Shown here: positions 17,985-26,792 of the stretch, piece by piece
How the letters are laid out: each line of letters begins with the position of its first letter
Position numbering within the stretch: position 1 is the first letter of the stretch
From: Cyclobacterium sp.
GTDB taxonomy: Bacteria > Bacteroidota > Bacteroidia > Cytophagales > Cyclobacteriaceae
Assembly: GCF_014762705.1 (NCBI RefSeq)
Contig: NZ_JABURL010000089.1
Span: 60,598-124,597 of the forward strand
Reading direction: 5' to 3'
DNA length: 64,000 nt
The notes under the pieces: model-generated
The model's input: the letters and a program-made list of their open reading frames with translations, nothing else
Told to the model about the DNA's origin: nothing
Database searches by the model: none
Position numbers and translations under genes: made by a program

Positions 17985-18455
17985 ATGGCAGATAAGTCAA
18001 TTGTTGAAAAAGCAAAAAAAATATTTGAAAATTACCTTGTTCGACAAGGAAGCCGTAAAACCCCAGAACGATTTTCCGTCATAGATGAATTGTATGCACT
18101 GCCACAAGACGAGCATATTGACGTGGAAGGGTTATTTTTAAAAATGAGGAATGGCGGTTATTCCATCAGTAGGGCCACCATCTACAATACCCTTGATCTG
18201 TTGGTAGAATGTGGTCTTGCTGTCAAACATCAATTTAAGGACAAGGTAGCCTTATATGAGCAAGCCCTTACCTACAAACATCATGACCATCATGTTTGCA
18301 ACCAATGCAGGAAAATAAAGGAGTTTTCTGACCAAAGGATCAACCTGATCAAGGAAGCCATGGGAAAGGAATTTTCTTCCCATATTACCAGCCATTCTTT
18401 GGTATTGTATGGTGACTGCGAGATTCCAGAATGTGAAAATTTACAAGTAATCTGA
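17985..18455 (+). CDS. Fur-family transcriptional regulator
   Basis: A 156-residue metalloregulator. The winged-helix domain is residues 1-85 with the YSISRATIYNTLDLLVECGL recognition region, followed by the metal site HHDHHVCNQCRKIKEF. A second cysteine pair near the C-terminus (GDCEIPEC) would complete a structural zinc site. Whether it senses iron, zinc or peroxide cannot be decided; the Bacteroidota Fur-like group includes all three. It is transcribed alone and converges on the SRPBCC gene 25 bases later. Confidence 0.9.
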   Translation: MADKSIVEKAKKIFENYLVRQGSRKTPERFSVIDELYALPQDEHIDVEGLFLKMRNGGYSISRATIYNTLDLLVECGLAVKHQFKDKVALYEQALTYKHHDHHVCNQCRKIKEFSDQRINLIKEAMGKEFSSHITSHSLVLYGDCEIPECENLQVI

Positions 18456-18480
18456 TATCCATTTTTTATTTGGCTTTAAT

Positions 18481-18924
18481 TTACTTTCTGGAAAACACCC
18501 TTTTGTAAATTGGCCTACGCATGGCAAACTGAAGATAAAGAGCAGGATACAAGAGTATGTCCAATAGGAAATGATGTCCCTTGAAACAGATTTCGTCCCT
18601 GATAATCGATTGATTATCCTGTAATTTAATAATGCTGTGTTTGTGCTGCCAGGACTTGAGAAAAAAAGGAAGTTTTTTACCTTCATCAATGAAAAAGAAC
18701 GCTTTATCATCTGTCTTGTCCGCTATTATTTCACTCGTCCAAACTTGTTTGAACAACAAAAAATCTAACTCCAGGCTTACCAGGTCTCCTTTGGATGAAC
18801 CATCAAACCTTAATAATTTTACCGGAGGAAAAGGAGGGTTCAGTGCTTGAAACAAGTCCTGATTAAAACCCTCCTTTACCTGCAGGTAGGATTGATTGAC
18901 TTTGGTAGATAGATTGATTTTCAT
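18481..18924 (-). CDS. SRPBCC (START-like) family protein
   Basis: A 147-residue protein with the alpha/beta helix-grip pattern of SRPBCC ligand-binding proteins: an early FNQDLFQALNPPFPPVKLLRF segment, alternating strands (VSLELDFLLF, KAFFFIDEG), and a C-terminal amphipathic helix (LLDILLYPALYLQFAMRRPIYKRVF). Family members bind hydrophobic ligands or occur as ligand cyclase-type proteins; no ligand can be assigned. It starts 14 bases after the hflC stop on the same strand and is probably the last gene of that operon. Confidence 0.75.
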   Translation of the reverse strand: MKINLSTKVNQSYLQVKEGFNQDLFQALNPPFPPVKLLRFDGSSKGDLVSLELDFLLFKQVWTSEIIADKTDDKAFFFIDEGKKLPFFLKSWQHKHSIIKLQDNQSIIRDEICFKGHHFLLDILLYPALYLQFAMRRPIYKRVFSRK

Positions 18925-18938
18925 CCGGGATTATCCCT

Positions 18939-19877
18939 TTATTGCATTTGTTTCAGGTACTGAAAAAGATCACTATCCGACGAAATAACCAAATTGGTTT
19001 TTTCATCCAAAGAATTTTCAAGGGCCTCCATGGATCTTAAAAATTTATACAATGCAATGGATTGTTGATTTTTGTTATAAGCTGAGGCATAAATAGCGGT
19101 CGCTTCTGCATCAGCCCTACCCCTGATTTCTTCGGCCTCTCTTTTGGCTTCAGACTGGATTTGTGCCAAATCCCTCTCCTTGTCCCCCTGTATTTTTCTT
19201 GCCTCACCCTGGCCTTCAGATCGGAATTGATCCGCAATTCGGTTCCTTTCACTTATCATTCGGTCATAAACCCTATCTCTTACTTCATCTACATAATTCA
19301 TCCTTTTGAAGCGGAAATCCAGGATTCTAACACCCAGATCAGAGGTTCTTTCATTGGCCTTTTGTAATACGATTTCTTCAATGGCTTCTCTGCCAACTTC
19401 TATGTCTTCCAGAACTTCCAATTCTTCCATAAAATCCTCTGTCACTTCTGGGTCCCTGTTGGTAGACCGCACGATATCCAGCAAATCATGACTGGCAATG
19501 GCATTCCGGGTTTCGCCATCCAGAATATCATCCAGTCTGGATTGGGCAGATCTTTCGTCCCGAAGCCTGATAAAAAACTGAAGGGGATCCGTAATCTCCC
19601 AACGGGCGTAGGTATCTACAAAAATAAATTTTTTGTCCCTGGTAGGAACTTGGTTTTTATCTCCATCCCACTCCAGATAGCGCTTGTCAAAAAACTGCAC
19701 TTTTTGGATAAAGGGGACCACAAAATTAACACCAGGATCTGTCCTGGGCTCGCCAACAGGTTTTCCAAATTGGGTAACAATGGCTTGCTCTGTTTCATCC
19801 AGAATAAAAACGCTTTGTCCCACCAGGATCAGGGCGATTACTACAACTATTATATAAATTACTTTACTTTTTTTCAT
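18939..19877 (-). CDS. hflC: Protease modulator HflC (SPFH family)
   Basis: A 312-residue SPFH/band-7 protein anchored by one N-terminal transmembrane segment (residues 6-26). The band-7 domain (DETEQAIVTQFGKPVGEPRTDPG through the FVDTYARWEI strand) is followed by a long coiled coil rich in R, E and A. With HflK it forms the complex that surrounds and modulates FtsH in the inner membrane. It starts 37 bases after the hflK stop in the usual hflK-hflC order. Length is close to that of other Bacteroidota HflC proteins. Confidence 0.92.
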   Translation of the reverse strand: MKKSKVIYIIVVVIALILVGQSVFILDETEQAIVTQFGKPVGEPRTDPGVNFVVPFIQKVQFFDKRYLEWDGDKNQVPTRDKKFIFVDTYARWEITDPLQFFIRLRDERSAQSRLDDILDGETRNAIASHDLLDIVRSTNRDPEVTEDFMEELEVLEDIEVGREAIEEIVLQKANERTSDLGVRILDFRFKRMNYVDEVRDRVYDRMISERNRIADQFRSEGQGEARKIQGDKERDLAQIQSEAKREAEEIRGRADAEATAIYASAYNKNQQSIALYKFLRSMEALENSLDEKTNLVISSDSDLFQYLKQMQ

Positions 19878-19914
19878 GAGTAACTATTTTTATCATCAGG
19901 TTAAAAAAATAAAC

Positions 19915-20892
19915 TTATGGGGCTGGATTGACACTGCTTTTATTCAGGTTAAGCAGTGGTAAAACATTGCTTCCTTGCTCATCAGTGATGATTTTGTTGC
20001 CAATTTTGGGTAACACCTTCTCAAGGGTTTCCAGATAGAGTCTTTGTTTGGTCACCTGAGGTGCCAAAACATAAGCCTCAAAGACCGAATTAAAGCGTTC
20101 TGCTTCTCCTCTGGCCCCGTTGACCCTGTTCAAGGCATATGCTTCTGCCAATTGGATGGTTTCCTCAGCTTCCCCTCTTGCTCTTGGTATCACCCGGTTA
20201 TAATCGGCCTCAGCCTGGTTGATCAAGGTTTCACGTTCTTGTTGTGCTTCATTCACTGCGTTGAAGCTCGGTTTTACCGGCTCAGGTGGGTTGACATCTT
20301 GCAATACTACCTGGTCTATCCGAATGCCATTTTCGTATTCATCACACAATTCTTGTAACAATACTTCTACACTGGTGGCAATTTCCTGCCTGCCGACTGT
20401 CAAAACCTCATTTACAGTTCGGTCACCTACGATTTTTCTCATGGCGGCCTCTGACATGTCATTCAGCGTTTTTTCGGCATTGCGGACCTTGAACAGGTAA
20501 TTGTAGGAATCCACTATCCGGTATTGGACCACCCATTCAACGTCGGTTAGGTTTAAGTCACCGGTAAGCATCATGCTTTCGTCTCCATAACCGGATTTCA
20601 CGTATTCAGATTGTGTTCCGGCACTACTTGTCCTAAATCCGAATTCTTGTTTGAGCTGGCGTTGAACAGGAATTTTATACATGGTTTCTGCAAATGGGAT
20701 GATGAAATTCAATCCAGGCATAACGGTTCGGTTATACTCTCCCAATTGGATGACCACACCCTCCTCTTCCGGACCAACGGTCCTTATTGTAGAAAATATT
20801 AAAATGATTGCGACTACTATTAGGATAATCCTGGATAAATACTTTTTGATCCAATCCGGATTGATATTGATTTCAAATTGATTGTCTGACAT
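19915..20892 (-). CDS. hflK: FtsH protease modulator HflK (SPFH family)
   Basis: A 325-residue SPFH protein with one transmembrane segment (about residues 19-37) and the band-7 domain beginning TVGPEEEGVVIQLGEYNRTV. NPPEPVKPSFNAVNEAQQERE is the segment that leads into the coiled coil in HflK proteins. It forms a hetero-oligomer with the downstream HflC. It lies 89 bases downstream of the cytochrome-oxidase-subunit-III-like gene on the same strand. Confidence 0.92.
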   Translation of the reverse strand: MSDNQFEININPDWIKKYLSRIILIVVAIILIFSTIRTVGPEEEGVVIQLGEYNRTVMPGLNFIIPFAETMYKIPVQRQLKQEFGFRTSSAGTQSEYVKSGYGDESMMLTGDLNLTDVEWVVQYRIVDSYNYLFKVRNAEKTLNDMSEAAMRKIVGDRTVNEVLTVGRQEIATSVEVLLQELCDEYENGIRIDQVVLQDVNPPEPVKPSFNAVNEAQQERETLINQAEADYNRVIPRARGEAEETIQLAEAYALNRVNGARGEAERFNSVFEAYVLAPQVTKQRLYLETLEKVLPKIGNKIITDEQGSNVLPLLNLNKSSVNPAP

Positions 20893-20981
20893 AAAATACT
20901 GTATTTTTCGGCAATTTACGATTTATTGACTGAATAGCATCAGTTAATTGTTATCATTTGGAAGTTCAGTAATAGCTACCT

Positions 20982-21593
20982 TTAAAACATCCAAAGGAAT
21001 AAAATAAACAATACCAACCATACCGCATCCATGAATTTCCAATACACAGAAAATAGTCCCAGTTTCATTTCTTCGTAGGGATTTGCCAAAAGAATCAGGG
21101 TGCTAACGGGATCCTTTTCTGATTTTTGTAATTGAATCAGCAACACAAATGCATAAATCAGGGCACCCGCCAAATGGAACAGGTGAATGCCACTTAATAG
21201 ATAGAGAAAACTCCCGGAAGGAAGTCCTCTGAAATCTATTCCCATACCGGAAAGCTCGCGCCATCCGGTAAACTGCAAAGTAGAAAAGAGCAGGCCAAGC
21301 AGTAAGGTTACAAGCAGGTAAATTTTTGTTTTTTCAATGTTATTGCTGTTAAAGTAGGGAAGTATTCTTCCGGAAGTAAAACTGCTGACGATGATCACCA
21401 TACTGCTGATGATAAACGATTTTGGAATAGCAAACTGATCATACCTTCCTGCCTCCGGTTGTGAAAGCACAAAGGCCGTCATCAGAAATAAAAAAATCAA
21501 TCCGCTACCAAACATACCCAAATACATGATGGTCCTGTAGGGATGCAGGTTTTCAATTTTTTCGAACCAATGGGAATTTTTTTCTTTTTGCAT
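20982..21593 (-). CDS. Cytochrome c oxidase subunit III-like protein
   Basis: A 203-residue protein with five hydrophobic helices, matching the heme-copper oxidase subunit III fold. It contains GMFGSGLIFLFLMTAFVLS, SGIHLFHLAGALIYA and the terminal VYWKFMDAVWLVLFILFLWMF, which corresponds to the conserved W-x-F-x-D-x-V-W end of the family. No subunit I or II lies beside it, so it is either a dispersed part of a terminal oxidase or a paralogue. It could be co-transcribed with hflK, and it diverges from mfd with a 164-base spacer. Confidence 0.8.
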   Translation of the reverse strand: MQKEKNSHWFEKIENLHPYRTIMYLGMFGSGLIFLFLMTAFVLSQPEAGRYDQFAIPKSFIISSMVIIVSSFTSGRILPYFNSNNIEKTKIYLLVTLLLGLLFSTLQFTGWRELSGMGIDFRGLPSGSFLYLLSGIHLFHLAGALIYAFVLLIQLQKSEKDPVSTLILLANPYEEMKLGLFSVYWKFMDAVWLVLFILFLWMF

Positions 21594-21757
21594 AAACCTA
21601 TATTGGAAACATTACAAATTGAAATTTTGTTGGTTTTTTCCAGGATTTGTTTTGTTGTCCCATCGGTCCATTCCCTATTTTGAAGGAAATGGCCATTTTA
21701 TACAAGGGAAATTAATAAATTGCGACAATCATTTTAAGACCATTAAAAAAAAAACAG

Positions 21758-24700
21758 TTGGATAGGCGGGCATTTTTGTCTCTATACGAGGAAGATCCCT
21801 TTGTCAGTAACCTGGCATTGGCAATTAAATCAGGAAAGCATTCAAGATTGCAGGTAAAAGGGCTATCAGGCAGCATGGATATGATTTTAATCCAGGCCAT
21901 GACAAAATTGGTGGGAGGTTTTCATGTGGTTATTGGTTATGACAAGGAGGATGCAGCTTATTTGGCAAGTGATTGGCAGGCTTTGACAGGTGAAACACCC
22001 TATCTTTTTCCGGCAAGTTATAAAAAGCCCTATCACCATGAAGACATTGAAAATGCCAATGTGTTGATGCGGGCCGAAATTTTGAACAAGCTTTCCGGAT
22101 CACCTACCGAAGGTAAGTTGCTGATCAGCTCTCCGGAAGCCATTTATGAAAAGGTAGTCAACAAGAAAAGTCTGAAAGATCATACCTTTACGGTAGAAGT
22201 AGGTGAAAAGGTAGACCTTTCATTTGTGGAAGAGCTTTTGCATACCTATGGTTTCGAAAAGTCCGATTTCGTTTACGAAGCAGGCCAGTTTGCCGTTAGG
22301 GGAGGTATTATTGACATTTTTTCTTATGCCAATGACATGCCATACCGCCTTGAACTTTTTGGTAAAGAGATTGACAGTATCAGAACCTTTGACCCGGAGA
22401 CGCAATTGTCTACCGGAAAAATAGCCAAAATTAGCATTATCCCCAATATTCAAACCAAAATGAAGAAGGAATTCAGGCAGCCTGTCATGGATTTTTTTCC
22501 TCCGGACACCTACTTGTGGATAAAGGATTACAAACATTGCCTGGGTGTACTGGAAAGCCTGTTTGACAAAGCAAAAGGGTACTTTCAGGATTCCGGAGAT
22601 GGGGATACTGCAGGGAATGGCCTGTTAATGGCCCCTGAAAAGCTATTTTTGGCTGCAGACGAATTTGAAAAAGGAATTGCTGCCTTCACTCAGGTGGCTT
22701 TTGGTCATAGGTTTGAGTGGAAAGACGTGGCTGAATTTAAATTTCAGGGTAAGCCCCAGCCTTCTTTCAATAAGCATTTTGATTTACTTGTTCAGAACCT
22801 GAATGAGAATGCAGCAAAAGGCCTAAGCAACATCATCTGTTCGGAAAGTGAAAAGCAAATCGGCCGTTTGTTGAATATTTTTTCTGAACTGGATCCCACT
22901 TTAAATATTCAAACTTTGCCTTTAAGCTTGCGCGAAGGCTTTATTGATGATTCTTTAAAATTGGCCTGCTATACCGATCACCAGATTTTTGAAAGATTTC
23001 ACAGGTACAAAACCAGCAAAGCCTCTTCTAAATCCAAAGCGCTTACCCTGAAAGAAATAAAGAGTTTACACCCCGGGGATTTTATCGTGCACGTGGATTA
23101 TGGCATTGGGCGATTTGCAGGTCTGGAAAAGGTGGAGGTCAATGGGAAATTGCAGGAAGCCATTCGGTTGGTATTCCGGGATGATGATCTGCTGTATGTA
23201 AACATCCATGCTTTACATAAAATTTCCAAGTACAGCAGCCAGGAGGGCACTATGCCCAGCATGTCCAAATTGGGGTCGCCGGAATGGGAGAATAAAAAAA
23301 CCCGGGTAAAGAAAAAAGTAAAAGATATCGCCAAAGACCTGATCAAGCTATATTCCAAACGAAAATCGGCTCCCGGGCATCAGTTTTCCACGGACAGTGT
23401 CCTGCAAATCGAGCTTGAGAGTTCTTTTATCTATGAGGATACCCCCGATCAGGCAACAGCCACTTCTGATGTCAAATTGGATATGGAAAAACCATACCCA
23501 ATGGACAGGTTGGTGTGCGGTGATGTGGGCTTTGGGAAGACCGAAGTGGCCGTCCGGGCTGTTTTTAAGGCTGTAAATGATCGCAAGCAGGTGGCTGTTT
23601 TGGTGCCAACAACCATATTGGCCATGCAGCATTACCAAACATTTAAAGAGCGGCTGGCAGATTTTCCGGTTGAAATCGAATACATCAACAGGTTTCGCTC
23701 AGCCAAAGACACCAGGGAAATCATTAAACGGGTGGCTTCAGGCGAAATCGACATATTGATAGGAACCCATAGAATTGTAAATAAAGATATTAAATTCAAG
23801 GACCTGGGGCTGCTGGTCATTGATGAGGAGCAAAAATTTGGGGTGAAGGTAAAAGACCAACTCAAGCAACTTCGCGTGAATGTAGATGTCCTTACCTTAA
23901 CCGCGACACCCATACCAAGAACGCTTCATTTCTCGCTGATGGGGGCCAGGGACCTTTCCGTAATCGCCACACCACCCCCAAACAGGCAACCGGTGACCAC
24001 AGAGATATACACTTTTAGAGAAGACATCATCCGGGATGCAGTGGCAAACGAGCTTAGCCGGGGGGGGCAGGTGTTTTTTGTTCATAACAGGGTGGGAGAA
24101 ATTGATTCCATTGCTAACCTGATTTTGAGGTTGGTTCCTGATGCAAAGGTGGTTGGAGCACACGGGCAGATGGACGGGAAAAAACTGGAAAAAATCATGG
24201 TTGACTTTATCGAAGGATCCTATGATGTGCTGGTCTCCACAAATATCATTGAGTCGGGCCTGGATATTCCCAATGCCAACACCATCATAATTAACAGAGC
24301 CCACATGTTTGGCATGAGCGATCTGCACCAGATGAGGGGCCGGGTGGGCAGGAGCAACAAAAAGGCCTATTGTTTCCTGCTTACACCTCCCACAGCTACA
24401 CTGAGCACAGAGTCAAGAAAGCGGTTGCAAGCCCTTGAAGAGTTCTCTGATCTGGGGGATGGATTTAAGGTGGCCATGAGGGACCTGGATATCAGAGGCG
24501 CCGGGAATTTATTGGGAGCAGAACAAAGTGGGTTTATTACGGATCTTGGATTTGAAATGTACCATAAAATCCTGGATGAAGCCGTTCATGAGCTAAAACA
24601 GACAGAATTTTCGGCTCTTTTTGAGGTAGATCTAAAAGAAAAAACGGCTCCTTTGGTACAGGATTGCGTCATTGAGACGGACATGGAATTGCTTATACCA

Positions 24701-25111
24701 GAAAGCTACGTTAGTAATATTTCAGAGCGATTGAGCCTTTATTCCAAGTTGGATAATATAAAAGAAGAAAACGAACTCGAAGGCTTTAAGGAAGAAATCA
24801 GAGACCGTTTTGGTCCTATTCCCGATCGGGTCCAGGCATTGTTTGAAACAGTGGAGCTTCGCTGGATGGCTGAAAACCTGGGCTTTGAAAAGCTGGTGTT
24901 AAAAAATGAACAAATGAAATGTTATTTCGTTTCTTCCAAAAATGATAGATATTTCAATTCCGCGGTATTCAAGGCAATCATTAACTTTATTCAGGTCAAA
25001 GGCAGGTATTGTAAAATAAAAGAAACCAAAGACCGTTTATTATTGGTAATCAAAGGAGTGGACAGCATTCCTGCCGGCAAAAAATGGCTTTCGGATATGC
25101 TCGCTCAATAA
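21758..25111 (+). CDS. mfd: Transcription-repair coupling factor
   Basis: A 1117-residue Mfd protein. The UvrB-like N-terminal region is followed by the RNA-polymerase-interacting CarD-like domain (LHPGDFIVHVDYGIGRFAGLEKV, about residue 437) and a RecG-type SF2 helicase: Walker A CGDVGFGKTE, DEEQ box LLVIDEEQKFG, TATPIPRTL and GRVGRS motifs. It displaces stalled RNA polymerase and recruits UvrA. The start is a TTG at 21758, because no in-frame ATG exists between the upstream stop (21716-21718) and the conserved FLSLYEEDPFV segment; a 10-A run at 21745-21754 directly precedes it. Confidence 0.92.
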   Translation: MDRRAFLSLYEEDPFVSNLALAIKSGKHSRLQVKGLSGSMDMILIQAMTKLVGGFHVVIGYDKEDAAYLASDWQALTGETPYLFPASYKKPYHHEDIENANVLMRAEILNKLSGSPTEGKLLISSPEAIYEKVVNKKSLKDHTFTVEVGEKVDLSFVEELLHTYGFEKSDFVYEAGQFAVRGGIIDIFSYANDMPYRLELFGKEIDSIRTFDPETQLSTGKIAKISIIPNIQTKMKKEFRQPVMDFFPPDTYLWIKDYKHCLGVLESLFDKAKGYFQDSGDGDTAGNGLLMAPEKLFLAADEFEKGIAAFTQVAFGHRFEWKDVAEFKFQGKPQPSFNKHFDLLVQNLNENAAKGLSNIICSESEKQIGRLLNIFSELDPTLNIQTLPLSLREGFIDDSLKLACYTDHQIFERFHRYKTSKASSKSKALTLKEIKSLHPGDFIVHVDYGIGRFAGLEKVEVNGKLQEAIRLVFRDDDLLYVNIHALHKISKYSSQEGTMPSMSKLGSPEWENKKTRVKKKVKDIAKDLIKLYSKRKSAPGHQFSTDSVLQIELESSFIYEDTPDQATATSDVKLDMEKPYPMDRLVCGDVGFGKTEVAVRAVFKAVNDRKQVAVLVPTTILAMQHYQTFKERLADFPVEIEYINRFRSAKDTREIIKRVASGEIDILIGTHRIVNKDIKFKDLGLLVIDEEQKFGVKVKDQLKQLRVNVDVLTLTATPIPRTLHFSLMGARDLSVIATPPPNRQPVTTEIYTFREDIIRDAVANELSRGGQVFFVHNRVGEIDSIANLILRLVPDAKVVGAHGQMDGKKLEKIMVDFIEGSYDVLVSTNIIESGLDIPNANTIIINRAHMFGMSDLHQMRGRVGRSNKKAYCFLLTPPTATLSTESRKRLQALEEFSDLGDGFKVAMRDLDIRGAGNLLGAEQSGFITDLGFEMYHKILDEAVHELKQTEFSALFEVDLKEKTAPLVQDCVIETDMELLIPESYVSNISERLSLYSKLDNIKEENELEGFKEEIRDRFGPIPDRVQALFETVELRWMAENLGFEKLVLKNEQMKCYFVSSKNDRYFNSAVFKAIINFIQVKGRYCKIKETKDRLLLVIKGVDSIPAGKKWLSDMLAQ

Positions 25112-25377
25112 GTGGCGGTTTGGATCAAAAGGACTTATATCCTTAAGGTTAAGGAGTTTGTCGGGAAGGAAAAGATAATTTATTCCAACAAAATTGAAAT
25201 ATATTGAAATTTTTTATGAAGCAAATAAGTACAATGGCATGAAAATTAATGTATTATTTCACAGATATCGGCCAAAATTGACTTATGGGCTTTTCTGGGG
25301 AGAAGAAAGTTTATTGGTATAATGTATTATTGATCATATATTAGCGTTTTAATAGGGCAAAACCAAAAAGTTGTCAC

Positions 25378-26601
25378 ATGAGATTGGGGAACAAAAAATT
25401 TCAAATTAGTTTTTTTGCTGCAGTAGCCATTTTAGCGCTGCTGATTACTTCCTGTGGGAATAAATCCGGCAGAAGAACAGCCAGTGATCCTGGAGGGGTA
25501 AGTGCTTCGACAGGGGCACGTTACAGTTTTGATGAGGAGGATTCTACTTCATTTCAGGTTTTCAGGCTACCCAGTGAGGTGGTAGGACCCAGATTGGTGT
25601 TTATTCAGGGAGGAAGGGCCGTACTGGGTTCTCAGGAACAGGATATCATGGGCTTTCGGGACAATGTGGAACGAACCGTTACCATCGCTTCTTTTTACAT
25701 GGATGAGACCGAAGTTACCAACGTCGATTACAAAGAGTTCTTGTTCAACATGGCCAAGCGTGACGGAGTCAGTGCAGATTCCATTCAAAAACTGGAACCT
25801 AAGGAAGATGTATGGGATGGTACCATGTCTTACAATGATGTATATGCCACCTACTATTTCCGATACCCTGGTTTTAATTTCTATCCTGTAGCAGGTGTGA
25901 GTTGGACACAAGCCAATGCCTATAGTGAATGGCGGACCGCTTATGTAAACGAATTGGAAAGGCAAAAGAATGAATTGGATTCAACTCTTACAAAAGACCA
26001 GCTAATCGAAAGAGGTTCCGTATTTCCTGACTACAGGCTTCCAAATGAGGCAGAATGGGAATTTGCCGCCAAGGCAATGATTGGAACACAATACATGGAT
26101 GAAAATCAGGAAAACGGCCGGATTTACCCCTGGGATGGTCGTGGACCCAGAAACCCATACAATATCAAGAGAAAATCACGTCAGGGAGATTTTCTGGCTA
26201 ACTTTAAGCGGGGCAGGGGTGACTATGCCGGTATTCCTGGTAGCGTCTCCAATGATGGAGAAATTATCCCCACCAATGTATATGATTTTCCAGCAAATGA
26301 TTTCGGATTGTACAATATGGCGGGAAATATGAACGAGTGGGTTCAGGATGTTTATCGTCCACTTTCCTTTCAGGATTTTGACGATTTGAACCCTTTGCGG
26401 AAAGATGGCGTCTACGATGAAGAAAATACCTACAACACCACTTTGATAGACGATAATTATCGGGTGTACAAAGGAGGATCCTGGAGGGATGTTGCCTACT
26501 GGCTTGCACCCGGAACAAGGAGATTTATGCATCAGGATTCAGCCTCCAACCACATTGGATTTAGGTGTGCCATGATAGCTGTCGGTGGTAAAGACAGGTA
26601 A
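25378..26601 (+). CDS. gldJ: Gliding motility lipoprotein GldJ-like (FGE-sulfatase fold)
   Basis: A 407-residue lipoprotein (lipobox LITSCG, lipidated cysteine 26) with a formylglycine-generating-enzyme-like fold: FIQGGRAVLGS, FYMDETEVTNVDYKEFL, DYRLPNEAEWEFAA, NMAGNMNEWVQDVYRP, and the terminal YKGGSWRD and GFRCA. GldJ is an outer-membrane lipoprotein required for gliding and type IX secretion in the Bacteroidota. The symbol rests on lipoprotein plus FGE-fold resemblance and on the T9SS-type cargo gene directly downstream; GldK is the closest alternative. It ends 30 bases before the hairpin at 26631. Confidence 0.75.
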   Translation: MRLGNKKFQISFFAAVAILALLITSCGNKSGRRTASDPGGVSASTGARYSFDEEDSTSFQVFRLPSEVVGPRLVFIQGGRAVLGSQEQDIMGFRDNVERTVTIASFYMDETEVTNVDYKEFLFNMAKRDGVSADSIQKLEPKEDVWDGTMSYNDVYATYYFRYPGFNFYPVAGVSWTQANAYSEWRTAYVNELERQKNELDSTLTKDQLIERGSVFPDYRLPNEAEWEFAAKAMIGTQYMDENQENGRIYPWDGRGPRNPYNIKRKSRQGDFLANFKRGRGDYAGIPGSVSNDGEIIPTNVYDFPANDFGLYNMAGNMNEWVQDVYRPLSFQDFDDLNPLRKDGVYDEENTYNTTLIDDNYRVYKGGSWRDVAYWLAPGTRRFMHQDSASNHIGFRCAMIAVGGKDR

Positions 26602-26630
26602 AATTTTAACGAAATATCTGATAAGAAATG

Positions 26631-26656
26631 AAAAAGGGTGATTCACCCTTTTTTTT
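26631..26656 (+). terminator. Rho-independent terminator after the gldJ-like gene
   Basis: An AAAAGGGTG/CACCCTTTT stem with a 3-base loop is followed by a T-run through 26656. It separates the gldJ-like gene from the secreted propeller gene. Confidence 0.85.
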
Positions 26657-26725
26657 ATGCCTTGTTTTTTCCTGTTGTTATTTAGAAAAAAGCCTTTCGA
26701 AAAGCAATTGGGGATATTGGCTGAT

Positions 26726-26760
26726 TTTGCTATAAAATCCTGAATTTAATCTTATTTTTG
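26726..26760 (+). promoter_or_regulatory. Promoter for the secreted Ycf48-type gene
   Basis: TTTG at 26726-26729 and an exact TATTTTTG (TAnnTTTG) at 26753-26760 are spaced by 23 bases, at the upper end of the range known for Bacteroidota promoters. The start codon lies at 26793, giving a leader of about 27 bases. Confidence 0.45.
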
Positions 26761-26792
26761 TAGGCATAATTTATTTAAACTTAGGGATTTGT

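Noticed and set aside
25378..26601. Sulfatase-activating formylglycine enzyme for the sulfatase at 49.5 kb
   Set aside because: It is a lipoprotein with GldJ-type sequence and lacks the C-terminal paired cysteine arrangement expected of catalytic FGE.
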